39,148 bases of DNA, from positions 1-39,148 of the forward strand of contig JANQGK010000043.1 of assembly GCA_028277365.1 (NCBI GenBank). Direction: 5' to 3'. Each line of letters opens with the position of its first letter. The stretch's first letter is position 1. Below the pieces are notes generated by a model. That model was not told where the DNA came from and made no database searches. It worked only from the letters and a program-made list of their open reading frames with translations. Positions 10,236-19,999 of this stretch are shown in pieces. This DNA comes from Halieaceae bacterium (GTDB taxonomy: Bacteria; Pseudomonadota; Gammaproteobacteria; Pseudomonadales; Halieaceae). Both the position numbers and the translations under genes were made by a program.

Positions 10236-10604
10236 ATGATTCAAACACAAACCTATCTGGACGTGGCCGACAACAGCGGTGCCCGTCGCGTGATGTGCAT
10301 CAAGGTACTGGGTGGGTCCAAGCGTCGCTATGCCGGCGTGGGCGACCTGATCAAGGTAACCGTGAAAGAAGCGATTCCGCGCGGCAAGGTCAAGAAGGGC
10401 CAGGTCATGAACGCCGTGGTAGTACGCACCCGCAAGGGTGTGCGCCGCAACGACGGTTCCCTGATCAAGTTCGACGACAATGCGGCGGTGCTGCTGAATG
10501 CGCAGAACGCCCCGATCGGCACGCGTATCTTCGGCCCGGTGACTCGCGAACTGCGCGGTGAGCAGTTCATGAAGATTGTTTCCCTGGCTCCCGAAGTACT
10601 GTAA
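10236..10604 (+). CDS. rplN: 50S ribosomal protein L14
   Basis: [33 protein letters not shown]. Confidence 0.98.
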   Translation: MIQTQTYLDVADNSGARRVMCIKVLGGSKRRYAGVGDLIKVTVKEAIPRGKVKKGQVMNAVVVRTRKGVRRNDGSLIKFDDNAAVLLNAQNAPIGTRIFGPVTRELRGEQFMKIVSLAPEVL

Positions 10605-10651
10605 GCGGACGACGGCAAGAGCAGAGGCGCCAAGAAGGCAAAGGCAGAGAG

Positions 10652-10966
10652 ATGAAAAAGATCAAGCGTGATGACGAAGTGATCGTCCTGACCGGCAAGG
10701 ACAAGGGCAAGCGCGGCAAGGTTCAGCAGGTGCTGGACGACAACCGCCTGCTGGTCTCCGGTGTGAACATGATGAAGAAGCACACCAAGCCCAACCCCCA
10801 GATGGGTGTTGCCGGCGGCATTATCGAGAAGGAGGCCCCGATCCAGGTTTCCAACGTGGCGATCTTCAACCCGAGCACCAACAAAGCCGACCGGGTCGGC
10901 TTCAAGGTGGACGGTGATTCGAAGGTTCGCGTTTACAAATCCAGTGGCGAGGCGATTGACGCTTAA
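10652..10966 (+). CDS. rplX: 50S ribosomal protein L24
   Basis: [28 protein letters not shown]. Confidence 0.97.
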   Translation: MKKIKRDDEVIVLTGKDKGKRGKVQQVLDDNRLLVSGVNMMKKHTKPNPQMGVAGGIIEKEAPIQVSNVAIFNPSTNKADRVGFKVDGDSKVRVYKSSGEAIDA

Positions 10967-10980
10967 GCGGACGAATAGAT

Positions 10981-11520
10981 ATGGCAACGCTGAAAGAAGT
11001 TTACAAGACGGAAATTGCGCCGAAGCTCAAAGACGAGCTGGGCCTGCAGAACGTGATGGAAGTTCCCCGCATCACCAAGATCACCCTGAACATGGGTGTC
11101 GGTGAAGCGCTGGGCGACAAGAAAGTCCTCGAGAACGCCGTCGCTGACATGGAAAAGATCGCTGGCCAGAAGCCGGTCGTCACCAAAGCTCGCAAGTCAA
11201 TTGCAGGCTTCAAGGTGCGCGAAGGATGGCCGATCGGCTGCAAGGTAACCCTGCGCAGCGATCGCATGTACGAATTCCTGGAGCGCCTGATCAGTATTGC
11301 GATCCCGCGTGTCCGTGACTTTCGCGGTATCAGTCCGAAGTCTTTCGACGGTCGCGGCAACTTCGCGATGGGCGTTACCGAGCAGATCATTTTCCCGGAA
11401 ATCGATTACGACCAGGTAGACGCCCTGCGTGGCCTGGATATCACGATCACTACGACCGCTCGTACTGACGACGAAGGTCGAGCGCTTCTGCGGGCGTTTA
11501 ACTTCCCGCTGAAAGGCTAA
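10981..11520 (+). CDS. rplE: 50S ribosomal protein L5
   Basis: L5 sequence, 179 aa; operon order. Confidence 0.98.
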   Translation: MATLKEVYKTEIAPKLKDELGLQNVMEVPRITKITLNMGVGEALGDKKVLENAVADMEKIAGQKPVVTKARKSIAGFKVREGWPIGCKVTLRSDRMYEFLERLISIAIPRVRDFRGISPKSFDGRGNFAMGVTEQIIFPEIDYDQVDALRGLDITITTTARTDDEGRALLRAFNFPLKG

Positions 11521-11538
11521 GAGAGAAGAGGCTGATAG

Positions 11539-11844
11539 ATGGCTAAGAAATCGATGATTGCGCGTGAGAAAAAGCGTGCGCGCACGGTAGCAAAGTTCGC
11601 TGGCAAGCGCGCTGAGCTGAAGGCGATCCTCAAGGATCCCAATGCCAGCGACGACGACAAGTGGGACGCGCAGGTCAAACTGCAGAAACTGCCCCGCAAC
11701 GCCAGCCCGGTACGGCAACAGCGCCGCTGCCAGGTTACCGGCCGCCCCCATGCGGTGTATCGGAAGTTTGGCCTATGCCGCAACAAGCTGCGTGAAGCAG
11801 CCATGCGCGGTGACGTTCCCGGCCTGGTTAAGTCCAGCTGGTAA
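11539..11844 (+). CDS. rpsN: 30S ribosomal protein S14, zinc-free type
   Basis: 101 aa; no CxxC zinc motif; [17 protein letters not shown]. Confidence 0.97.
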   Translation: MAKKSMIAREKKRARTVAKFAGKRAELKAILKDPNASDDDKWDAQVKLQKLPRNASPVRQQRRCQVTGRPHAVYRKFGLCRNKLREAAMRGDVPGLVKSSW

Positions 11845-11869
11845 GCGCGGTAACGGAGAGAGCAAATAG

Positions 11870-12265
11870 ATGAGTATGCAAGATCCCCTGGCAGATATGC
11901 TGACCCGCATCCGCAATGCGCAGCAGGCGGGCAAGACGACGGTTGAGATCCCGGCTTCCAAGCTCAAGCTTGCAGTCTGCAATGTGCTGGTTGAAGAAGG
12001 CTACGTTGCCGGCGTTCGCGACATGGAGCGCGACGGCCACAAGCAGCTGGTCGTTGAGCTGAAGTACTTTGACGGCAAGCCCGTCATTGCCGAGCTGGAC
12101 CGTGCCAGCCGCCCCGGCCTGCGTCGCTACGCCGGCAAGGACAAGCTGCCCACGGTTCGTGGCGGTCTGGGTGTGGCCATTGTGTCTACCAGCCGCGGCG
12201 TGATGACCGACCGAGCTGCACGCGCTGCCGGCGTCGGTGGCGAAGTACTGTGCACCGTATTCTAA
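11870..12265 (+). CDS. rpsH: 30S ribosomal protein S8
   Basis: [18 protein letters not shown]...; [26 protein letters not shown]. Confidence 0.98.
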   Translation: MSMQDPLADMLTRIRNAQQAGKTTVEIPASKLKLAVCNVLVEEGYVAGVRDMERDGHKQLVVELKYFDGKPVIAELDRASRPGLRRYAGKDKLPTVRGGLGVAIVSTSRGVMTDRAARAAGVGGEVLCTVF

Positions 12266-12309
12266 AGATTTGAGCAGTTATAGAACTAGACGATTAAAGA
12301 GCGTTCACT

Positions 12310-12837
12310 ATGTCCAGAGTAGCTAACAGCCCGGTCAACGTACCGAACGGCGTAGAGGTCAAGCTCGACGGCCGCGACCTGTCCGTAAAGGGCAGCAAGG
12401 GCGCGCTGACGATGACCGTCGACGCGGGTGTCGAGATCACCCACGAGGACAACACGCTGACCTTTGCCGCCAAGAGCCCGAGCAGCGTTGCCATGTCCGG
12501 CACCACCCGGGCCCTGGTTAACAACATGGTGGTTGGCGTTTCCGATGGCTTCGAGAGAAAACTGGTCCTCAACGGCGTCGGCTATCGTGCTGCCGTGCAG
12601 GGCAAGAAGCTGAATCTCACGGTCGGTCTTTCCCACCCGGTGGAGTTCGAGCTTCCCGAAGGGATTTCCGCCGAGATGCCGAGCCAGACCGAGATTGTGC
12701 TGAAGGGCATCGACAAGCAGGCCCTGGGCCAGGCCGCTGCAAAAATCCGCAGCGTTCGTCCCCCGGAGCCCTACAAGGGTAAAGGCATTCGTTACGCGGA
12801 CGAGTACGTCCGTCGTAAGGAAGCCAAGAAGAAGTAA
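12310..12837 (+). CDS. rplF: 50S ribosomal protein L6
   Basis: [21 protein letters not shown]...; [24 protein letters not shown]. Confidence 0.98.
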   Translation: MSRVANSPVNVPNGVEVKLDGRDLSVKGSKGALTMTVDAGVEITHEDNTLTFAAKSPSSVAMSGTTRALVNNMVVGVSDGFERKLVLNGVGYRAAVQGKKLNLTVGLSHPVEFELPEGISAEMPSQTEIVLKGIDKQALGQAAAKIRSVRPPEPYKGKGIRYADEYVRRKEAKKK

Positions 12838-12849
12838 GCAGGTAAGGTT

Positions 12850-13200
12850 ATGAGTGCAAAAAACGATTCACGGCTGCGCCGCGCTCGTCGCTCCCGCGCC
12901 AAGATGCGTGAGCTGGGCATCAACCGCCTCAGCGTGCACCGCACGCCCCGGCACATTTACGCCCAGGTTTTCGCGCCGGGTGGCGATAAGGTGCTGGCGA
13001 GTGCTTCCACGCTCGACAAGGACCTGCGCAGCGGCAGCACTGGCAACATCGACGCAGCCAGCCTGGTAGGCAAGCTCATTGCAGAGCGCGCCAAGGCGGC
13101 GGGCGTCGAGAAGGTCGCTTTTGACCGCGCCGGCTATAAGTATCACGGGCGGGTGAAGGCGCTGGCCGACGCTGCACGTGAAAATGGACTGGATTTCTAG
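12850..13200 (+). CDS. rplR: 50S ribosomal protein L18
   Basis: L18 sequence, 116 aa; [26 protein letters not shown]. Confidence 0.97.
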   Translation: MSAKNDSRLRRARRSRAKMRELGINRLSVHRTPRHIYAQVFAPGGDKVLASASTLDKDLRSGSTGNIDAASLVGKLIAERAKAAGVEKVAFDRAGYKYHGRVKALADAARENGLDF

Positions 13201-13211
13201 GGTTAAGCGAA

Positions 13212-13724
13212 ATGGCGTACAACGACCGCAAGAAAGATGACAACACCGAAGGCCTGCAGGAGAAGCTGGTCCAGGTGAACCGTGTGGCCAAGGTGGTCAA
13301 GGGTGGCCGTATCTTTGGTTTCACCGCCCTCACCGTGGTTGGCGATGGCAATGGCAAGGTAGGCTTCGGCCGCGGCAAAGCCCGCGAAGTGCCGGTAGCG
13401 ATCCAGAAGGCCATGGAGAACGCCCGTCGCAACATGATCCAGGTGGAGCTGGCCGACGGCACAATCCAGTACCCGATCAAAGCTCGCCACGGCGCCTCCA
13501 AGGTGTACATGCAGCCGGCCTCTGAAGGTACCGGTGTCATCGCCGGCGGCGCCATGCGCGCCGTGCTGGAGATTGCGGGTGTGCACAACGTACTGGCCAA
13601 GTGCTATGGCTCTACCAACCCTGTGAATGTGGTACGCGCCACCTTCAAGGGCCTGCAGAACATGACCTCTCCCGAAGCAGTCGCCGCCAAGCGTGGCAAG
13701 TCGGTTGAAGAGATCCTGGGTTAA
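13212..13724 (+). CDS. rpsE: 30S ribosomal protein S5
   Basis: [30 protein letters not shown]. Confidence 0.98.
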   Translation: MAYNDRKKDDNTEGLQEKLVQVNRVAKVVKGGRIFGFTALTVVGDGNGKVGFGRGKAREVPVAIQKAMENARRNMIQVELADGTIQYPIKARHGASKVYMQPASEGTGVIAGGAMRAVLEIAGVHNVLAKCYGSTNPVNVVRATFKGLQNMTSPEAVAAKRGKSVEEILG

Positions 13725-13753
13725 TCAGCTTTATTTGGGACCACGACACAGTC

Positions 13754-13939
13754 ATGGCTAAAGAATCAACGATCAAAGTTACGCAGATCCGCAGCGTGAA
13801 CGGCCGGCTCAAGAGCCACAAAGCCTGCATCGCCGGTCTGGGCCTGCGCCGCATCGGTCACACCGTTGAAGTGCAGGACACGCCTGCAATTCGCGGCATG
13901 ATCAACAAAGTCAACTATATGCTTCGGGTAGAGGAGTAA
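13754..13939 (+). CDS. rpmD: 50S ribosomal protein L30
   Basis: 61 aa L30; operon order. Confidence 0.97.
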   Translation: MAKESTIKVTQIRSVNGRLKSHKACIAGLGLRRIGHTVEVQDTPAIRGMINKVNYMLRVEE

Positions 13940-13942
13940 GAC

Positions 13943-14389
13943 ATGTCTGATTCAATGCGACTGAATACCCTGAGCCCGGCGCCCGGTTCGCGCAAGAACG
14001 CCAAGCGCGTTGGCCGCGGTATCGGCAGCGGCCTTGGAAAAACCGCCGGCCGCGGTCACAAGGGCCAGAAATCCCGTTCCGGAGGCACCGTGAAGCCCGG
14101 TTTTGAGGGTGGCCAGATGCCGCTGCAGAAGCGCCTGCCGAAGTACGGTTTCACCTCCCGTGTTTCCCGCGTTACTGCACAGGTTCGCCTGGGCGAGCTG
14201 GGTAAGGTGGATGCCGATGTAATCGACCTGGACGCGCTGAAAGCGGCCGACCTGGTGCGCAATGATGTGCTGCGCGCACGTGTCTTCCTGTCCGGCGAAC
14301 TGGACAAGGCAGTAACGGTCAAAGGTTTGGCGGTTACCAAGGGTGCACGTGAGGCCATCGAGAAGGCCGGCGGCAAGATCGAAGAGTAA
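13943..14389 (+). CDS. rplO: 50S ribosomal protein L15
   Basis: [38 protein letters not shown]. Confidence 0.98.
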   Translation: MSDSMRLNTLSPAPGSRKNAKRVGRGIGSGLGKTAGRGHKGQKSRSGGTVKPGFEGGQMPLQKRLPKYGFTSRVSRVTAQVRLGELGKVDADVIDLDALKAADLVRNDVLRARVFLSGELDKAVTVKGLAVTKGAREAIEKAGGKIEE

Positions 14390-14432
14390 GCCGCTAGCGT
14401 CACGAACGGATTAAGCCGAGGATTGGGATTTA

Positions 14433-15755
14433 ATGGGTAGACCTTCTCTGCCGGGTGCAAACACCGCGGGAATGGGCGAGCTGCTGGCTCGCCTTCGCTT
14501 TGTATTGATGGCGATAATTATCTATCGCATCGGTACCCACATTCCTGTGCCGGGCATCAACCCCGACCAGATCGCCGCACTGTTCAACCAGAACCAGGGG
14601 ACGATCCTGGGTCTGGCGAACATGTTTACCGGCGGTGCGCTGGAGCGCATGAGCATCCTGGCGCTGGGCATCATGCCCTACATCTCCGCCTCCATCATCA
14701 TGCAGCTGATGTCCGCCGTGACGCCGTCACTGGAGCAGCTAAAGAAAGAAGGTGAGTCCGGCCGCCGCAAGATCAGTCAGTACACCCGTTACCTGACCGT
14801 GGTGTTGGCGCTGGTACAGGCCACCGGTATGGCGGTGGGCATGGCGAACCAGGGCATGGCCTACAGCGTCAACCTGCTGTTTTACATCGTGGCTGTCACC
14901 TCGCTGGTCACCGGCGCGGTCTTCATGATGTGGCTGGGTGAGCAGATTACTGAAAAAGGCGTGGGCAACGGCATTTCGCTGCTGATTTTTGCCGGTATCG
15001 TCGCCGGTCTGCCGGCTGCGGTCGGCCAGTCACTGGAATCCGCGCGCCAGGGCGAACTCAATATCCTGTTGCTGCTGGCGATTCTGCTGCTGGCGGTACT
15101 GGTGATTTATGCCATTGTGTACATTGAACGCGGCCAGCGTCGTATTACGGTGAACTACGCCAAGCGGCAGCAGGGCCGCCGCCAGTACCAGGCGCAGAGC
15201 AGCCACCTCCCGCTGAAGGTCAATATGGCGGGTGTGATCCCGGCGATTTTTGCCAGCTCTATCCTGCTGTTCCCCGCGTCTATTGCGCAGTGGTTCGGCA
15301 CCGATAACGAGCTGCTGCAGGAAATTGCGCTGGCCATCGGCCCGGGACAGCCGCTGAACGTGCTGCTGTTTACCGCACTGATCGTGTTTTTCTGCTTCTT
15401 CTACACCGCGTTGATGTTCAACCCCGAAGAAGTGGCGGATAACCTGAAGCGCTCTGGTGCTTTCGTGCCGGGTATTCGTCCCGGCGCACAGACCGCCAAC
15501 TATATCGATGGCGTGCTGACGCGTTTGACCGTGTTTGGCTCTGCCTACATCGCCATCATCTGCCTGATGCCGCAGTTCCTGCAGATATGGGCCAACGTGC
15601 CTTTTTACCTGGGCGGCACCTCGCTGCTGATCGCTGTGGTGGTGGTGATGGATTTCATGGCCCAGGTACAGAGCCACCTGATGTCACAGCAATACGACTC
15701 GGTGCTCAAGAAGGCCAATCTGAAGAATTACGGTGGTGCCGGCCGCGTCCGGTAG
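14433..15755 (+). CDS. secY: Preprotein translocase subunit SecY
   Basis: 440 aa; multiple TM segments; MGLGxxxY-type SecY sequence and operon position. Confidence 0.98.
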   Translation: MGRPSLPGANTAGMGELLARLRFVLMAIIIYRIGTHIPVPGINPDQIAALFNQNQGTILGLANMFTGGALERMSILALGIMPYISASIIMQLMSAVTPSLEQLKKEGESGRRKISQYTRYLTVVLALVQATGMAVGMANQGMAYSVNLLFYIVAVTSLVTGAVFMMWLGEQITEKGVGNGISLLIFAGIVAGLPAAVGQSLESARQGELNILLLLAILLLAVLVIYAIVYIERGQRRITVNYAKRQQGRRQYQAQSSHLPLKVNMAGVIPAIFASSILLFPASIAQWFGTDNELLQEIALAIGPGQPLNVLLFTALIVFFCFFYTALMFNPEEVADNLKRSGAFVPGIRPGAQTANYIDGVLTRLTVFGSAYIAIICLMPQFLQIWANVPFYLGGTSLLIAVVVVMDFMAQVQSHLMSQQYDSVLKKANLKNYGGAGRVR

Positions 15756-15782
15756 TCACCTGGTAAGTGTGGAGAAGAAGTC

Positions 15783-15899
15783 ATGAAAGTACGTGCTTCC
15801 GTGAAGAAGATCTGCCGCAACTGCAAGATCGTGCGCCGCAAGGGTGTGGTGCGCGTTATCTGCAGCGCGGAGCCCCGGCACAAGCAACGCCAGGGTTGA
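15783..15899 (+). CDS. rpmJ: 50S ribosomal protein L36 (zinc-binding type)
   Basis: [38 protein letters not shown]; absent from the supplied ORF track because it is only 38 aa. Confidence 0.97.
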   Translation: MKVRASVKKICRNCKIVRRKGVVRVICSAEPRHKQRQG

Positions 15900-15918
15900 T
15901 TGCAACTCGCGTAACGTG

Positions 15919-15947
15919 TTGATTTTTAGGATTTATGTCGCTAGAAT
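15919..15947 (+). promoter_or_regulatory. Putative internal promoter of the alpha operon (rpsM-rplQ)
   Basis: TTGATT (15919-15924), 17-bp spacer, TAGAAT (15942-15947). Confidence 0.65.
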
Positions 15948-16045
15948 GCTGCGCCTTTCGCGCCGGTGACCCCCAAACCCAGGTTTCCTGGGAGGGTCGT
16001 CGTCGCGTTGCAGCGCATGTGGCTGAAGATATTTGGAGACTTTGA

Positions 16046-16402
16046 ATGGCTCGTATAGCCGGTGTCAACATTCCCGATAACAAGCATGCAGTGATCTCGC
16101 TGACCTACATCTATGGTGTGGGTCGTACCCAGGCGAGGAAGCTGTGCGCCACCACGGGTGTCGACGAGCAGAGCAAGATCAGCGACCTGTCTGAAGATCA
16201 GATAGACGCGCTGCGCAATGAAGTGGGCAAGATGACGGTTGAAGGCGACCTGCGTCGCGAGATCAGCATGAACATCAAGCGCCTGATGGACCTGGGCTGC
16301 AACCGCGGCCTGCGTCACCGTAAGGGCCTGCCGCTGCGGGGCCAGCGGACCAAGACCAACGCGCGTACCCGTAAGGGGCCGCGTAAGCCGATTCGCCGTT
16401 AG
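16046..16402 (+). CDS. rpsM: 30S ribosomal protein S13
   Basis: [28 protein letters not shown]. Confidence 0.98.
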   Translation: MARIAGVNIPDNKHAVISLTYIYGVGRTQARKLCATTGVDEQSKISDLSEDQIDALRNEVGKMTVEGDLRREISMNIKRLMDLGCNRGLRHRKGLPLRGQRTKTNARTRKGPRKPIRR

Positions 16403-16551
16403 CTTTTTATTTTTAAAACCGCTCGGAGCCCGTGCTTCGAACGAACTTGGGAGGCGCTGCGTCACCTTCGAAGTAGTAAAGAGACAAATCGAATCCGATT
16501 TAGTGTAGCTGCACCTTAAGTGCAGTGTTGATATTAGAGTAGGAACTCAAT

Positions 16552-16944
16552 ATGGCTAAGCCAGGTGCGAAGAGCACTCGCAAGAAAGTCCGGAAGACCG
16601 TGGTAGATGGTATTGCCCACGTCCACGCGTCCTTCAACAACACCATCATCACGATTACCGATCGCCAGGGTAACACCCTGAGCTGGGCGACGGCCGGCGG
16701 TTCCGGTTTCCGTGGCTCACGCAAGAGCACCCCGTTTGCCGCACAGGTGGCAGCAGAGCGTGCCGGCGAGGCCGCCAAGGAATACGGCCTGCAGAACCTG
16801 GACGTCCAGGTGAAGGGACCCGGTCCGGGTCGTGAGTCTGCCGTGCGCGCCCTGAACGCCTGCGGCTTCAAGATCAGCAACATCACCGACGTGACGCCGA
16901 TTCCGCACAACGGCTGTCGCCCTCCGAAAAAGCGTCGCGTATAA
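16552..16944 (+). CDS. rpsK: 30S ribosomal protein S11
   Basis: S11 sequence ending [13 protein letters not shown]. Confidence 0.98.
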   Translation: MAKPGAKSTRKKVRKTVVDGIAHVHASFNNTIITITDRQGNTLSWATAGGSGFRGSRKSTPFAAQVAAERAGEAAKEYGLQNLDVQVKGPGPGRESAVRALNACGFKISNITDVTPIPHNGCRPPKKRRV

Positions 16945-16957
16945 GGCAGGACAAGAC

Positions 16958-17578
16958 ATGGCAAGATATATCGGTCCCAAGTGCAAGCTCTCCCGCCGCG
17001 AAGGAACGGACCTGTTCCTGAAGAGCGGTGTGCGCTCACTGGAAAGCAAGTGCAACATCGAGAACGTCCCCGGCCAGCACGGCGCCCGTCGCGGCCGCCT
17101 GTCTGACTATGGTGTACAGCTTCGTGAGAAGCAGAAGGTACGTCGCATCTACGGCATTCTCGAGAAGCAGTTCCGCAACTACTACAAGGAAGCAGCCCGT
17201 CAGCGCGGCGCTACGGGTGAAAACCTGCTGCGCCTGCTGGAGTCGCGCCTGGATAACGTGGTTTACCGCATGGGCTTCGGCTCCACTCGCGCCGAAGCGC
17301 GTCAGCTGGTATCACACCGCTCCATCCTGGTGAACGGCCAGTCGGTCAACATCCCGTCGTACCAGGTCGCACCGGGCGATGTGATCTCCCTGCGTGAAAA
17401 GGCCAAGAAGCAGCTGCGCGTGCAGTCTGCCCTGGCCCTCGCTGCCCAGCGCGGTGAGCCCGAGTGGATTGAAGTGAACAACGACAAGCTGGAAGGCACG
17501 TTCAAGGCCTACCCGGATCGTCTGGATCTGAGCTCGGACATTAACGAGAACCTGATCGTCGAACTTTACTCCAAGTAA
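16958..17578 (+). CDS. rpsD: 30S ribosomal protein S4
   Basis: [24 protein letters not shown]. Confidence 0.98.
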   Translation: MARYIGPKCKLSRREGTDLFLKSGVRSLESKCNIENVPGQHGARRGRLSDYGVQLREKQKVRRIYGILEKQFRNYYKEAARQRGATGENLLRLLESRLDNVVYRMGFGSTRAEARQLVSHRSILVNGQSVNIPSYQVAPGDVISLREKAKKQLRVQSALALAAQRGEPEWIEVNNDKLEGTFKAYPDRLDLSSDINENLIVELYSK

Positions 17579-17627
17579 TCCGTTTTACGGACTAACGTAA
17601 CGGAAAACCGAATACACAGGTGCACAT

Positions 17628-18632
17628 ATGCAGACAGCAGTAACCGAATTTCTGACGCCTCGCGTTATCAACGTCGAAGAGAAGAGCGACACCCGTGCCC
17701 AGGTTACCCTGGAGCCGCTCGAGCGTGGCTTCGGCCACACCCTCGGCAACGCACTGCGCCGGATCCTGCTTTCCTCCATGCCGGGTTGTGCCATTACGGA
17801 AGTGGACATCGATGGCGTGGATCACGAGTACACCTCTATGGAGGGTGTACAGGAAGACGTGATTGAAATCCTGCTGAACCTCAAGGGTGTTGCCCTGGTG
17901 CTGCACGGCAAGGATTCCGCCGAGCTGGTGCTGAGCAAGCAGGGCCCCGGCATTGTCACTGCCGGTGACATCCAGACCGACCACGAAGTCGAAATCCGCA
18001 ACCCGGAGCATGTGATCTGCCACCTCAATGCCAAGTCAGAGATTCGCATGAATCTGACTGTCGCTCGCGGTCGCGGTTACTCCCCGGCTGACAGCCGAGA
18101 TAATCCGGAAGAGGAAACTCGTGCCATTGGCCGCCTGCAGCTGGACGCTACCTTCAGCCCGATTCAGCGTGTGTCCTACGTGGTTGAAGCCGCTCGTGTT
18201 GAGCAGCGTACCGACCTGGATAAGCTGGTACTGGATCTGGAAACCAACGGCACCATTGACCCGGAAGAAGCGATCCGTCGCGCGGCCACCATCCTGCAGC
18301 AGCAGCTGGCGGTCTTCGTTGACCTGGAGAGCGAGAAGCTGGAAGAGGCTGCCGAGGAAGAGGACGAAGTCGATCCGATCCTGCTGCGCCCGGTCGACGA
18401 CCTGGAGCTTACGGTTCGTTCCGCTAACTGCCTGAAGGCTGAGAACATTTACTACATCGGCGATCTGGTACAGCGCACGGAAGTGGAGCTGCTGAAGACG
18501 CCGAACCTGGGCAAAAAGTCCCTGACAGAAATCAAGGACGTGTTGGCGTCCCGCGGACTGTCGCTGGGTATGCGCCTGGATAACTGGCCGCCGGCCAGTC
18601 TCAAGAACGACGACCGCGTACTGAGCGTCTAA
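17628..18632 (+). CDS. rpoA: RNA polymerase alpha subunit
   Basis: 334 aa; [27 protein letters not shown]-terminal alpha-CTD. Confidence 0.98.
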   Translation: MQTAVTEFLTPRVINVEEKSDTRAQVTLEPLERGFGHTLGNALRRILLSSMPGCAITEVDIDGVDHEYTSMEGVQEDVIEILLNLKGVALVLHGKDSAELVLSKQGPGIVTAGDIQTDHEVEIRNPEHVICHLNAKSEIRMNLTVARGRGYSPADSRDNPEEETRAIGRLQLDATFSPIQRVSYVVEAARVEQRTDLDKLVLDLETNGTIDPEEAIRRAATILQQQLAVFVDLESEKLEEAAEEEDEVDPILLRPVDDLELTVRSANCLKAENIYYIGDLVQRTEVELLKTPNLGKKSLTEIKDVLASRGLSLGMRLDNWPPASLKNDDRVLSV

Positions 18633-18652
18633 ACAGCACAGTACCGGGGCCT

Positions 18653-18731
18653 AAAAGGGGTCAGAACCCTTTTTGGACGTTGAATTGAAAAATTGAAGAG
18701 CAGGTGAGCAAAAAGGGTTCTGACCCCTTTT
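18653..18731. repeat. REP-like element, perfect 22-nt inverted repeat between rpoA and rplQ
   Basis: aaaaggggtcagaacccttttt (18653-18674) and aaaaagggttctgacccctttt (18710-18731). Confidence 0.9.
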
Positions 18732-18757
18732 AAGCACCGGATTATAGGATTGTAAAA

Positions 18758-19156
18758 ATGCGTCATCGTCACAGTGGACGTCAGCTGAATCGCAACAGCT
18801 CGCACCGCAAAGCCATGTTCCGCAACATGACTGCATCTCTCGTGGAGCACGAGCTGATTAAGACCACGCTGCCCAAGGCCAAGGAACTCCGCCGCGTGGC
18901 CGAGCCCCTGATTACACTGGCAAAAAATGACAGCGTCGCTAACCGCCGCCTGGCGTTTGATCGCCTGCGCAACAAGGATGCCGTCGGTAAGCTGTTTGCC
19001 GAACTGGGCCCGCGCTACCAGGAACGCCCCGGTGGTTACATTCGCATTCTGAAGTGCGGCTATCGTGCCGGTGACAAGGCCCCCATGGCCTATGTCGAGT
19101 TGGTGGATCGTCCCACCTTTGATGTGGATGACGCCTTCGAGGACGACGACGAGTAA
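18758..19156 (+). CDS. rplQ: 50S ribosomal protein L17
   Basis: [24 protein letters not shown]. Confidence 0.98.
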   Translation: MRHRHSGRQLNRNSSHRKAMFRNMTASLVEHELIKTTLPKAKELRRVAEPLITLAKNDSVANRRLAFDRLRNKDAVGKLFAELGPRYQERPGGYIRILKCGYRAGDKAPMAYVELVDRPTFDVDDAFEDDDE

Positions 19157-19200
19157 CATCGGCCGCTTTGTCTGGGCGTAGGCTCAGGGCGGATCGCAGG

Positions 19201-19224
19201 AGCCGGGCATTGCCCGGCTTTTTT
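19201..19224 (+). terminator. Intrinsic terminator of the alpha operon
   Basis: agccgggcattgcccggctttttt. Confidence 0.9.
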
Positions 19225-19275
19225 GTGCCGGTAAACTAGGGCCAATTCTGGTAGTGAGAGCAGGCCCGGAGCGCC

Positions 19276-19986
19276 ATGATCGGGAGAGCATTGATGGAAG
19301 GGGAACAGGTACCCGGCCGGCCGGTGTCGCCTGCACGCTACCTCAGCCTGGTGGCGCTGATGCTGGTGAATCTGTTGCCGGTGCTCGGGGTGTTCTACTT
19401 CGGCTGGGACGTGGGCGCGCTCATGATCCTCTACTGGTCGGAAAACCTTGTGATCGGCTTCTACGCCATCCTCAAGATGCTCGTGGTCTCCCCCATTGGG
19501 GGGGTGTTCGGTTCACTGTTCTTCCTGGTGCACTACGGTGGCTTCTGTGCCGGGCACGGGCTTTTCATTGGCTTGATGCTGCTCGACATGAAGCCCGATG
19601 TGCTGGGAGGCGTCAATGACTGGCCGTTCATGCTGGTGTTTGTGGAGCTACTCTTTGACGTGATATCCGCCGTTCTCTCGGTGGCACCACCCGAGTGGCG
19701 TTGGGGCTTTGCGGCCCTGGCGCTGAGCCACGGCATTTCGTTTCTGCAGAACTTCCTGCTTGGCGGCGAGCGCCACCGGGTCGGGGTCCGCAGGCTGATG
19801 AACGCGCCCTATGCCCGCATGATGGTCCTGCATATTGCCATTGTCCTGGGCGGGTTCGCGGTGGTGTCCATGGGGCAGCCCCTGTGGATGTTGCTGACGC
19901 TGGTGGCTCTCAAGCTGGCGCTCGATATCGCCCTGCACCTGCGCGAGCACCGCAAACTGCATGCTATGGTGATCGTGATGGACTAG
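19276..19986 (+). CDS. DUF6498-like integral membrane protein
   Basis: Several hydrophobic segments; LYWSENLVIGFYAILKM and FFLVHYGGFCAGHG patterns resemble the family; start uncertain (ATG 19276 or 19294). Confidence 0.65.
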   Translation: MIGRALMEGEQVPGRPVSPARYLSLVALMLVNLLPVLGVFYFGWDVGALMILYWSENLVIGFYAILKMLVVSPIGGVFGSLFFLVHYGGFCAGHGLFIGLMLLDMKPDVLGGVNDWPFMLVFVELLFDVISAVLSVAPPEWRWGFAALALSHGISFLQNFLLGGERHRVGVRRLMNAPYARMMVLHIAIVLGGFAVVSMGQPLWMLLTLVALKLALDIALHLREHRKLHAMVIVMD

Positions 19987-19999
19987 TCGCCCCCTGAGC

